A DNA stretch of 14,618 nt, taken from JANWLD01 sp036278875. GTDB lineage: Bacteria > Patescibacteriota > Saccharimonadia > Saccharimonadales > 2-12-FULL-41-12. Below are positions 1 to 7,287 of the stretch, in pieces; position 1 is the first letter of the stretch, and each line of letters begins with the position of its first letter. The notes under the pieces were generated by a model, which saw only the letters and a program-made list of their open reading frames with translations, was not told where the DNA came from and made no database searches. A program made the translations under genes and the position numbers. The stretch is from positions 1-14,618 of the forward strand of contig DASUKF010000010.1 in the NCBI GenBank assembly GCA_036278875.1, in the 5' to 3' direction.

Positions 1-60
1 GGACAGTTAATGATTATATCCAAATAGCTAAAAATCAGAAATTTACCTTATGACTTATAT

Positions 61-90
61 TTTACATTTTGCAAATTCATGACGTAAAAT
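61..90 (+). promoter_or_regulatory. Candidate sigma70-type promoter for the ABC exporter operon
   Basis: A TTTACA hexamer (61-66) and a TAAAAT hexamer (85-90) are separated by 18 bases in the AT-rich stretch before the first gene. Transcription would start near 97, leaving a leader of about 70 bases before the ATG at 166. A weak purine run, AGATAGG (153-159), could serve as ribosome binding site. The rest of 1-165 holds no convincing gene. Assigned by eye against the consensus only. Confidence 0.4.
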
Positions 91-165
91 ATCTTTAACC
101 GGCCTCACCATACGGCTATTTAATTAGCCTTTGAAAAAGACAGGCTGGTCAAGATAGGTTAATTT

Positions 166-1035
166 ATGGGCTCTATAATCAAACTCAGAGACGTCAGTAA
201 ACTGTACGGTCTTGGAGAAGCAACCACGGTCGCTCTCGAAGACGTTGAGTTATTTATCGACAAAGGCGAATTCGTTGCGATCATGGGCCCGAGCGGTTCC
301 GGCAAGACTACGCTTTTAAATATAATCGGGCTTTTGGACAGGCCGAGCCATGGGCTCTACCAGCTGGATGGCCGTTCTGTCGAAAGGCTTAAGCCCAACG
401 CCCGTGCCAAGGTCAGGCGCGACAAGATAGGTTTTGTTTTTCAATCCGCCAACCTGATACAGAAGATGACCGTGCTTGATAACGTGGCTTTGCCGCTTAC
501 CTACAAAGGCCGGCTGTCTACCAGGCGGCTGAAGATAGCGCATGAGATGCTGGAGCGTGTAGGATTGGCTGACAGGGAGTATTTTTATCCGCACCAGTTA
601 TCGGGCGGTCAGATTCAGCGCGCCGCCATAGCCCGTGCCCTAATAAACGACCCGACTATCATTATCGCCGACGAGCCTACGGGCAACCTGGACAGTATAT
701 CGTCCAGGATGGTAATGGAACTGCTAAGCGATATTCATGACATGGGAAACACCGTACTGATGGTCACCCATAATCCGGAACTTACCCGCTATGCCAGCCG
801 GGTGCTTTATATGTATGACGGGGCCATACAGCATGATGTCCAAAAACAGGTTGGCGTAGCTGCCACTTCGCGTCAGACCAAACTGTTTGCGCCGGAAGGT
901 TCGGTCGAGGATGATTTGCAAAGCGTAGCGGCCAAGATGGCGCTGGAAGCAGAAAAGGAATCAACAAAACCTCAACCTGTTAAAACCAAGCGCTCAGGAC
1001 GCCGCGCCAAGCCAAAAAGAAAGGTAAAGGGCTAG
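166..1035 (+). CDS. ABC transporter ATP-binding protein, MacB/LolD-like, with a basic C-terminal tail
   Basis: This is the cytoplasmic ATPase of an exporter whose membrane subunit is the next gene. The motifs are all intact: Walker A GPSGSGKTT at residues 41-49, Q-loop Gln93, signature LSGGQ at 145-149, Walker B IIIADEP ending in Asp169-Glu170, a D-loop (GNLD) after it, and the H-loop His202. The spacing fits the MacB/LolD/FtsE group that partners FtsX-fold permeases. Those ATPases usually end near residue 225-235; this one continues to 289. The extension is acidic and Ala-rich around 243-264, and its last 25 residues contain 11 Lys/Arg. The gene lies 5 bases upstream of the permease, so the two are almost certainly co-transcribed. 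The cargo cannot be told from sequence; macrolides, peptides and lipoproteins are all known for the family. No MacA-type adaptor gene is in the window. Confidence 0.93.
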   Translation: MGSIIKLRDVSKLYGLGEATTVALEDVELFIDKGEFVAIMGPSGSGKTTLLNIIGLLDRPSHGLYQLDGRSVERLKPNARAKVRRDKIGFVFQSANLIQKMTVLDNVALPLTYKGRLSTRRLKIAHEMLERVGLADREYFYPHQLSGGQIQRAAIARALINDPTIIIADEPTGNLDSISSRMVMELLSDIHDMGNTVLMVTHNPELTRYASRVLYMYDGAIQHDVQKQVGVAATSRQTKLFAPEGSVEDDLQSVAAKMALEAEKESTKPQPVKTKRSGRRAKPKRKVKG

Positions 1036-1040
1036 ATTCT

Positions 1041-2273
1041 ATGCTGGGCGATAACTTGAAAATGGCCGTAACATCCATAAAGTCCAGCCGGTTCAGGAGT
1101 TTTCTAACCCTTCTCGGGGTCATCATCGGCGTGTTCAGCGTGGTTACCAGTATCAGCCTGGCTAACGGCGTCAGGCAGCAGGTCATACATGAGACTAACA
1201 AGCTTGGCAACGATGTCCTGACCATACGCCCTGGTACACCGCTTAAAAAAGATAGCAAAGGCATTATCTCGGAAGTAAACCTGCTCGGGCCGGCATATAC
1301 CGGGGCGGTGCTTGATGAGAAAGATTTGGCTACCATACGTACCAGCGAAGGCATAGAAGAAGCTGTTCCGCTGAACCTTATATCAGGAGTACCCCTCTAT
1401 AAAGACAGGACCTATAACGATGCGGTGGTGATAGGCACGTCGCCGCAGCTCCCCGGTATGCTGAACCAGGACATAGAATTCGGCAGTTTCTTCGGTTCAT
1501 ACGGCGGTGACAGCAAGTCTGCTGTGATAGGTGCTTCAATCGCGGAAAAACTTTTTAAACAAAACGTGCCGATAGGCCAGAAGTTCACTATAAGAGGCCA
1601 GGATTTTATAGTACAGGGTGTTTTCGAAAGGTATAAGACCGTTTCCGTTTCTCAAGGCCTGGACTTCAATAACGCGATATTCATTCCCTATCAGCGGGCT
1701 AAGGCAATCAACGGCAACGTTGCGAATTCATACGAGATACTGGCCCGCGTAAATGAGATAAAAAGTATTGACCAGATAGAAAACACGGTCAGAAATAATC
1801 TGATACAAAGTCACGGTGGTCAGCAGGATTTCACGATCTTCCAGTCCGGTGATACGCAGGCTGTTACCGGCAACGTGCTGGATCTGATAACCAAGATGGT
1901 CGCCGGAGTCGCCATCATATCCATGCTGGTGGGAGGCGTGGGAATAATGGACATAATGCTGGTTTCAGTCAGCGAAAGAACGCGCGAGATAGGTATCAGA
2001 AAAGCCGTAGGGGCTACGGATTACCAGATAAGAAAACAGTTTATCATGGAAGCCACGGTGCTAAGCGCCTGGGGCGCAGTTATAGGTGTGCTGCTTTCCG
2101 GTGTGTTCAATGTGGTGTTGCGTATATTTACCAATCTTGAGCCGGTGATTTCCTGGCAGGTCGTGGTGTTATCGGTATTCATCTCAATACTGCTGGGAGT
2201 CGTATTCGGCACGGCTCCGGCAATCAAGGCATCCAGAAAAAATCCGATAGATGCTCTACGCAGCGGCTTTTAG
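1041..2273 (+). CDS. ABC transporter permease, MacB/FtsX family
   Basis: This is the membrane subunit working with the upstream ATPase. Its 410 residues follow the MacB plan: a short cytoplasmic start, TM1 at about 20-41, a large extracytoplasmic MacB_PCD-like domain (about 45-275), and TM2-TM4 at about 283-309, 334-358 and 370-392. The strongest signature is at 298-324, where GGVGIMDIMLVSVSERTREI runs into GIRKAVGA, typical of MacB-type FtsX domains. The end, PAIKASRKNPIDALRSG, is also typical. The ATG follows the ATPase stop by 5 bases, with AAGG (1027-1030) about 10 bases before it. MacB in diderm bacteria works with MacA and TolC; neither is visible here, so a role that stops at the cytoplasmic membrane is the simpler inference. 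Its last 18 bases overlap the 3' end of the convergent pseudokinase gene. Confidence 0.93.
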   Translation: MLGDNLKMAVTSIKSSRFRSFLTLLGVIIGVFSVVTSISLANGVRQQVIHETNKLGNDVLTIRPGTPLKKDSKGIISEVNLLGPAYTGAVLDEKDLATIRTSEGIEEAVPLNLISGVPLYKDRTYNDAVVIGTSPQLPGMLNQDIEFGSFFGSYGGDSKSAVIGASIAEKLFKQNVPIGQKFTIRGQDFIVQGVFERYKTVSVSQGLDFNNAIFIPYQRAKAINGNVANSYEILARVNEIKSIDQIENTVRNNLIQSHGGQQDFTIFQSGDTQAVTGNVLDLITKMVAGVAIISMLVGGVGIMDIMLVSVSERTREIGIRKAVGATDYQIRKQFIMEATVLSAWGAVIGVLLSGVFNVVLRIFTNLEPVISWQVVVLSVFISILLGVVFGTAPAIKASRKNPIDALRSGF

Positions 2274-3095
2274 GTGTAAAGTTTCAACGGCAGGTACGGG
2301 CTCGACTGGTCCAACCGCTTCTGCCAGAGGATAAACTTCGCCCTGTACTTCCTCTATCAACTGCTGCATGGTCTGGCGATTGTCCGGCTTCGGATCAAGG
2401 GCTTGCTGAATGGCGAACCGGACGGAGTTCGGCGTGTTCATCGGAAAGTCGGTACTCAGGTCGGGCGCCCTGGCCGGTTCCAAGGGACTGCCTATAACAT
2501 CATCAAAATATTTGACCGTGGGCGGCGGTCTTTTTCCGCTCAGCGCATAAAGTAAAGTCCTTGCTCCTTCGTAAACATCGCTCCGCGCGTCGGGTACCTC
2601 TCCCATAACCACTTCCGGGGCGGTAAAGGCCAGGTTCATGTATTCATCTTCATCGGATCTCAGGCCGGAAACATCTACGCCCATATCGACAAGCGCTTTC
2701 TCGCTGGCGGAATTGATACGGAATCCACCGATTACCCCTGTGTGATGAATGCCGTCAAGGAAGATGTTGTGCGGTTGTATGTTCCCATGCGCAAGCAGAC
2801 CCTGTTTCTGTACTTCGCTGACGACCTGTAAGGCGTCTAAAGCCACTTCAAGGGCCTCGCCCCGGTTTATCAGCCCTCTTTCAAGCGCCTTATCCAAAGA
2901 GCCCTGGGTGAAATTACGTCGTATCTCATATATTGCCAGACCGTCATCATCTAAAGAAACGCTTGAAACGGGTACTATTCCTTTCTCTGCAAACAAGGTA
3001 TCCAATTTGGTGTCGACTATTTCCAGGCCCGCCTCAAACCTGCCTGATGTTTCAGGTCCGGAAGCTGATGGGTCTACTAGTGTGAGGCTTGGCAT
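2256..3095 (-). CDS. Protein-kinase-fold protein, predicted pseudokinase
   Basis: The C-lobe of a Ser/Thr protein kinase is recognisable in this 279-residue protein. The catalytic loop is HGNIQPHNIF at 103-112, aligned with HRDLKPxNIL; the catalytic Asp is Asn105 and the Lys is Gln107, while Asn110 is kept. The metal-binding DFG is replaced by GGF at 123-125. APE (159-161), the subdomain IX Asp (SDVY, Asp173) and the late Arg (DPKPDNR, Arg240) are kept. The N-lobe is short and I see no glycine-rich loop and no clear VAIK lysine. So the fold is likely present but ordinary phosphotransfer is unlikely. There is no membrane segment or signal peptide; the end (about 255-279) is Pro/Val/Ala-rich. 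The start shown has no Shine-Dalgarno; an AT-rich palindrome lies just before it. Kinase fold is fairly sure; role unknown. It overlaps the convergent permease gene by 18 bases. Confidence 0.8.
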   Translation of the reverse strand: MPSLTLVDPSASGPETSGRFEAGLEIVDTKLDTLFAEKGIVPVSSVSLDDDGLAIYEIRRNFTQGSLDKALERGLINRGEALEVALDALQVVSEVQKQGLLAHGNIQPHNIFLDGIHHTGVIGGFRINSASEKALVDMGVDVSGLRSDEDEYMNLAFTAPEVVMGEVPDARSDVYEGARTLLYALSGKRPPPTVKYFDDVIGSPLEPARAPDLSTDFPMNTPNSVRFAIQQALDPKPDNRQTMQQLIEEVQGEVYPLAEAVGPVEPVPAVETLHLKAAA

Positions 3096-3101
3096 GGGTG
3101 G

Positions 3102-3137
3102 GTTAATGTTATTTAATTGTTACAATTTAACATTAAC
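3102..3137. repeat. Near-perfect palindrome upstream of the pseudokinase, possible operator
   Basis: GTTAATGTT (3102-3110) is the exact inverted repeat of AACATTAAC (3129-3137). Inside it, AATTGT (3115-3120) mirrors ACAATT (3122-3127). Only a few unpaired bases break the symmetry. It ends 6 bases before the pseudokinase ATG (minus strand) and would cover a weak candidate promoter there (TGTTAA, 16 bases, TTAAAT). That position suits an operator for a dimeric regulator; a hairpin in the transcript is the alternative. Symmetry is seen directly; function is inferred. Confidence 0.45.
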
Positions 3138-3246
3138 ACTTTAAAATAGCTAATAAAACGTTTTTCTTGCATTTTTAGCCAATTTTCGGTTTTTCTTTTT
3201 TAAGTTATGGAAAAAAAGGATAAATATATCACAGGTGGTATCAGGC

Positions 3247-5928
3247 TTATGCTTTACGACGGTGGAATTTCTGCCTCAGATATTCGCCACCCAAGTAGTA
3301 ATACGGGAATACTCCCACGACGAGCAGCGTGCTGGAAAGCAGGCCGAATATCAGGACCACGGTCAATCCCTGCCAGAACGGACTGGTTACAGCCAGAGGT
3401 ATAAGTGATACGACGGCGGTCAGACTGGTGGCCGCAAGCGGCCGGAACCTTTCCGCCAATGCTTCGTGTATCGCATCGACGGGTCCGCTTCCCCGCCGCC
3501 TGGACTGATTGGCATAGTCTGTAAGCAGTATGGTGTTTTTGATACTGAGCCCGATGAGAGCGAAGAATCCGAGCAAGGCAAAGAAACTGAACGCGTTGTT
3601 TGTCAGATAAAGGCCAAGAGTAACTCCGAATAAGCTGAACGGTATTGCCATGAATATAAGAAGCGGCTGCAGGAGACTTCTGAACTGGATAGCAAGAAGT
3701 ATGTAAATGGCTAATAAGACCACGGGAAAAGCATAGGCAAGCGTCTTGAAGCTTTTCTGGTTGTCGCTTTCCTGCCCGAAATCGAATTTTAAGCCGTCTT
3801 TAGCCAGTCCGTAGGACGCAACCTTTGAAGACGGAAAATGTTTCTGTACGGACGCTCTGGCCAGATTTACCAGAGTCGTCGTGTCGTTATCTACGAAGCT
3901 GGCCGTAACTTCGACATATTGCTTGTTGTCCACCCGGCTGTATACGTCGCTGTTGCCGGTCTTGACTGATTTTATCCGGGCTATGGAACCGTCAATTCTT
4001 TTTAGCTTTGCTGACTTTAGATACGCTTCTATATCGCCGCGCAGCTTCAGGGCGCCGGCGCGGTTTTTGCCGGAATCTATATGGACCGAAAAGTCGGCTG
4101 GCGGCGGGCCCGGGTCTATCTGGCCTATATCGACCTGGGCGCCGCTGAATCCTTCAAAACTTTTATTAAGCCGGCTGATAAGTTCGGGGCTGGTAGCCGC
4201 CCGGTCATTGTAATCTATGAGTCTTACATATAAAGTAGCGGTCCTGACGTCGGCTTCTCCGTAATATGAAGCTTCTGCAAAGTCCTGTCCTGTCTGCGTG
4301 CTTACTATTCTGTCGGCCTTGTCGGCTATGGCTTCGGCTTGCTTCACGCTGGTTCCGCTGGGGAAATTAAGCGTGACCCTGAGCTCGTTGGAATCCTTGC
4401 TGGCCGGGAATATATTCAAGGTGTTCCGTGTGAACAGATAGACACCGGCGCCAATGAAGATAAATCCTACGAGTATGGCCAGCAGGCCCAGACTAGCCAG
4501 TTTCTTCGTAGAGTGTCTGGCGGCAAGCATGGGTCTTGCTATGAATTCGGCTATCTTATTCTCCAGCTTGAATGTCCTTGACTCCGATTTGGCTATATGG
4601 GTCCTGGTAAGCAGCAGTAATTTCGCGAACAGCGGGATGAATATGAACGCTACTATCAGACTTATGAACAGAGCCGAGATTATAGTTATCGGTATCTCCC
4701 TTATGAATTTGCCCAGGATTCCGCCGACGAATATGAGCGGCGAGAAACTCAAAGCCGCGGTCAGGGTTGCGGCTACCATGGCACGGCTGACCTTGCCGGT
4801 AGCTATGCTGACGGCATCGGATGATTTCTTGTGTCTGCGGCGCTGGGCGTCCAGGGCCTCGACCATGATTATGGTGTCATCGATTATCAGTGACAGGCCC
4901 AGTATCAGGGAGAACAAAGTAATAGTATTGAGCGTATAGCCTATAAGGTATAGGAAGCCGTTGACTATAGCTATGACCGAAACCATTGATATGACTGTCA
5001 GCAGCGATGCTCGTACGGCTATGACAAGCGAGCTTATGATGAGCACGGCCAGCAGGCCTTCAAGCAGCACTCTTTGCAGCTCGCTTATCTGCGCCCGTAT
5101 CTGTGGCGCATAGCTGGCGCTTATCGCGCCCTGATAAGAGGAAAATTCCGGCTGGCTTTCCATTTCGTTTATGGCCGATTGAACTTCGGAATCAAGCTTC
5201 AGATTGTCGGCGCCTTTCTTGGCACTGAAACCGATAGTGACCGAATTATAAAAGTTGTTCTCCCCGTCCGTTCTTTCGCCGTACCGGTCGAACAGCTGCT
5301 GAGCCGTTTCTTCCCTGCCCGTCGAAGGGTTCATCGCCGTCTTTAGCGGATTGATAAGATACAGATCGTTAACCAGCGGCATGTTCTTTGATTTGAGATA
5401 CTCCACCGCTTTCTCTGCCTTGTTTGCCAACTGCTTGGTAGAAACGGGCGCGGTCGAATAAAAGGAAACTATCAGATCGTCTCCGCGGTTGCTGAACCCG
5501 AATTTGTACGCATCAAGCTCAAAAGTAGCCTGGCCGGGAATAATGCCTTTCGAAATTATCTCGTCATGCAGCTGTTTGGAACGCGCCGCCGCGTTGGTAT
5601 TGTCCTTGTAGGATACGATTATCGAATAAAAATTACCCTGCGAATGTGATTGGACCGTCTTTATATCCGGCTGTTTCATCAGGTATGCGTCTATAGGGCT
5701 GGCTACCTGGGTGTCAACCCGGGCGGGGTCATTGACCAGATAAGCACCCTTGCCCATCGCATAAGGGGTTTCTATCCCCGGAAAACCTTCACGGTTCAAA
5801 AGCGTGCTGTAGCAGAAAGCTCCGAACAGCGTAATGATAAGCCATAGGAGAGCAGTCTGCCGCGTATGGTTAAAAAAATAAAGCGTAAGCTTCTGCAGCG
5901 GTTTCAGTTCTTTTGTTTTATTTTTCAT
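3247..5928 (-). CDS. RND-family efflux transporter (AcrB/HAE1-like), shortened
   Basis: This is a proton-driven exporter of the RND superfamily, 893 residues from the ATG chosen. There are 12 predicted TM segments in the RND order: TM1 (about 25-44), an extracytoplasmic loop (45-285), TM2-6 (287-440), TM7 (477-499), a second loop (500-728) and TM8-12 (729-874). The proton-relay acids are kept in TM4 as a double Asp (IIDDTIIMVE, Asp350-Asp351), and the TM10 Lys in GLSIKNTILL (Lys797). AcrB-type pumps are about 1030-1050 residues, so both loops are reduced. The frame is open to a TTG at 5976, but the ATG at 5928 is preferred because GAGG precedes it closely (AACGAGGAAA then ATG). It follows tgt by 51 bases on the same strand; a candidate TTGTTG/TAGATA promoter lies between. 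No adaptor or outer-membrane partner is present. The substrate is unknown. Confidence 0.9.
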   Translation of the reverse strand: MKNKTKELKPLQKLTLYFFNHTRQTALLWLIITLFGAFCYSTLLNREGFPGIETPYAMGKGAYLVNDPARVDTQVASPIDAYLMKQPDIKTVQSHSQGNFYSIIVSYKDNTNAAARSKQLHDEIISKGIIPGQATFELDAYKFGFSNRGDDLIVSFYSTAPVSTKQLANKAEKAVEYLKSKNMPLVNDLYLINPLKTAMNPSTGREETAQQLFDRYGERTDGENNFYNSVTIGFSAKKGADNLKLDSEVQSAINEMESQPEFSSYQGAISASYAPQIRAQISELQRVLLEGLLAVLIISSLVIAVRASLLTVISMVSVIAIVNGFLYLIGYTLNTITLFSLILGLSLIIDDTIIMVEALDAQRRRHKKSSDAVSIATGKVSRAMVAATLTAALSFSPLIFVGGILGKFIREIPITIISALFISLIVAFIFIPLFAKLLLLTRTHIAKSESRTFKLENKIAEFIARPMLAARHSTKKLASLGLLAILVGFIFIGAGVYLFTRNTLNIFPASKDSNELRVTLNFPSGTSVKQAEAIADKADRIVSTQTGQDFAEASYYGEADVRTATLYVRLIDYNDRAATSPELISRLNKSFEGFSGAQVDIGQIDPGPPPADFSVHIDSGKNRAGALKLRGDIEAYLKSAKLKRIDGSIARIKSVKTGNSDVYSRVDNKQYVEVTASFVDNDTTTLVNLARASVQKHFPSSKVASYGLAKDGLKFDFGQESDNQKSFKTLAYAFPVVLLAIYILLAIQFRSLLQPLLIFMAIPFSLFGVTLGLYLTNNAFSFFALLGFFALIGLSIKNTILLTDYANQSRRRGSGPVDAIHEALAERFRPLAATSLTAVVSLIPLAVTSPFWQGLTVVLIFGLLSSTLLVVGVFPYYYLGGEYLRQKFHRRKA

Positions 5929-5979
5929 TTTCCTCGTTATTTTTAGTTTATCTAAGATTAAGCGTATATCCAACAATAT

Positions 5980-7185
5980 CTAAACTTTTATGCCCCAGTC
6001 CAGCGCCAGTTTGCTTAGCCGTTCTTTTTGTATGGCGCCGCGTATGCCGTTCATCAGGCTGAATACGAAATGCAGGTTATGTATGGTAGCCAGTCTCATA
6101 GCCAGCAGTTCGCCGGACGCGAACAAATGCCTTATATAGGCCCTGGTGTGATTTTTGCAGGTGAAACAATCGCAGTTTTCGTCAATCGGCCCGGAATCGG
6201 CCGCGTATTTCTGAGCCCGGATATTGATGTTGAATTTGTTCGCGGGCGTGCCGCCTGCCTGGGGGCTGACATAGACGCTGCCGTTTCGAGCTATACGGGT
6301 CGGACTGACACAGTCGAATGTATCAATACCACGGGCGCTGGCGGTGAACAGGTCTTCTATCTCGCCTATGCCCAGCAGGTGCCTGGGTCTTTCCTCCGGA
6401 GCTATAGGCAAGGTCCAATCAAGTATGTCGTACATGTCTTTTTTCGACTTGCCTAAAGAACCGCCGATTGCTATGCCGGGTGTATCCAGTGAACAAATAA
6501 ATTCAGTACTTTTCCTACGCAGCTCTTCGTACGCTCCGCCCTGGATTATGCCGTATAAACCCTGTTTTTCCCTGTTAGTCCAGGCCTGAACACTTCTTTT
6601 AGCCCATTTGTGTGTTCGATTCATGGCCTCTTCGGTGTATTTCTTGTCGTGCATGGGCGAGGTGCATTCGTCGAAAGCAAAGATGATATCGGCACCGAGT
6701 TTCTGCTGGATATCTATGGATATCTCGGCGGTGAAGCGGTGCTTGCCGCCGTCCAGATGCGAGACGAAGTTTACTCCGTCTTCATCTATCTTAAACAGTT
6801 TCTTTCTGCTCGGAACCGCGTTTTTTCGTTTATTTTCTTCGTCGGGGAATATATTACTGACTTTGCTGACACCGTGTTCCAGGCCGAAACCCAGTGAAAA
6901 GACCTGGAAACCGCCGCTGTCGGTAAACGTCGGTCCGTCCCAGCCCATGAATTCGCCGAGTCCGCCGAATTTTTCTATCAGGTCCGGTCCGGGTCGGAGG
7001 TACAGATGATAGGTATTTGCCAGCACCGCCGGTGCGCGCAACTTATGCAAATCGCTGATATCAAGGGTCTTTACATCGGCCTTGGTCCCCACCGGTATGA
7101 AGGCCGGGGTTTCAATATTGCCATGAGGCGTCTTTATTACACCTGTCCTGGCCCGCCCGTCTTTGCTGGTAATATTAAACTTCAT
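5980..7185 (-). CDS. tgt: tRNA-guanine transglycosylase (queuine tRNA-ribosyltransferase)
   Basis: The enzyme exchanges guanine-34 in tRNAs with GUN anticodons for a 7-deazaguanine (preQ1 in most bacteria). Key residues are visible in this 401-residue protein: the general-acid/base Asp89 in TFTDSGGFQ, Asp172 in FDECTSP, the nucleophile Asp291 in FDCVSPTRIARNG, and the zinc ligands Cys338, Cys340, Cys343 and His369, spaced exactly as in the Zymomonas enzyme. Two things are odd. About 28 residues (roughly 101-128, Lys/Glu-rich) are inserted between the FSLG strand and the next motif. The substrate-pocket loop normally read as GGLAVGE is GGSLGKS (241-247), one residue shorter and without the Glu. 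The bacterial family is usually about 370-380 residues. The start ATG (7183-7185) has no Shine-Dalgarno but a TATTAT/ATTAAT run lies just upstream, so the message may be leaderless. It is divergent from purP. Confidence 0.95.
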   Translation of the reverse strand: MKFNITSKDGRARTGVIKTPHGNIETPAFIPVGTKADVKTLDISDLHKLRAPAVLANTYHLYLRPGPDLIEKFGGLGEFMGWDGPTFTDSGGFQVFSLGFGLEHGVSKVSNIFPDEENKRKNAVPSRKKLFKIDEDGVNFVSHLDGGKHRFTAEISIDIQQKLGADIIFAFDECTSPMHDKKYTEEAMNRTHKWAKRSVQAWTNREKQGLYGIIQGGAYEELRRKSTEFICSLDTPGIAIGGSLGKSKKDMYDILDWTLPIAPEERPRHLLGIGEIEDLFTASARGIDTFDCVSPTRIARNGSVYVSPQAGGTPANKFNINIRAQKYAADSGPIDENCDCFTCKNHTRAYIRHLFASGELLAMRLATIHNLHFVFSLMNGIRGAIQKERLSKLALDWGIKV

Positions 7186-7236
7186 TGAAAATTAATAATA
7201 ACATCCGTCCCGGTAGGAATTTTACGGCTTTATAGG

Positions 7237-7242
7237 TATAAT
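7237..7242 (+). promoter_or_regulatory. Candidate -10 element for the purP operon
   Basis: A perfect TATAAT sits 45 bases before the ATG of the first purP gene. No good -35 is found at 16-18 bases upstream (TAGGAA). Transcription would start near 7249, giving a leader of about 40 bases. Two purine runs follow, AAAGGGA (7266-7272) and GGGA (7279-7282), and the latter is 5 bases before the start. The 102-base gap 7186-7287 must also hold the opposing tgt promoter. Confidence 0.5.
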
Positions 7243-7287
7243 ATTGTCTTAATATCCGCTTTTTTAAAGGGAACTCTCGGGAAATAT

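Noticed and set aside
3181..3246. A run of seven T on the minus strand (3211-3217) after the RND gene, with a 4-bp GATA/TATC stem before it, as an intrinsic terminator.
   Set aside because: The stem is too short and AT-only; it is not distinguishable from chance in this AT-rich gap.
2749..3404. Plus-strand frames at 2749-3144 and 3207-3404.
   Set aside because: They lie mostly opposite the pseudokinase and RND genes and encode no recognisable motif.
4454..4939. A 161-residue plus-strand frame inside the RND gene.
   Set aside because: It is the antisense of the TM4-TM7 region; its hydrophobic look mirrors the real gene.
5929..5976. TTG start for the RND gene, adding 16 residues.
   Set aside because: The ATG at 5928 has a close GAGG and begins directly with the basic segment before TM1; the extra residues show no family similarity and their DNA is AT-rich like an intergenic stretch.
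6028..7009. Several plus-strand frames of 80-140 residues opposite tgt.
   Set aside because: The minus strand holds an intact Tgt with all catalytic residues; the others are shadows.
7186..7287. A riboswitch (preQ1 or purine) in the tgt/purP divergent gap.
   Set aside because: The gap is 102 bases shared by two promoters, and I see no conserved aptamer core or expression-platform hairpin.
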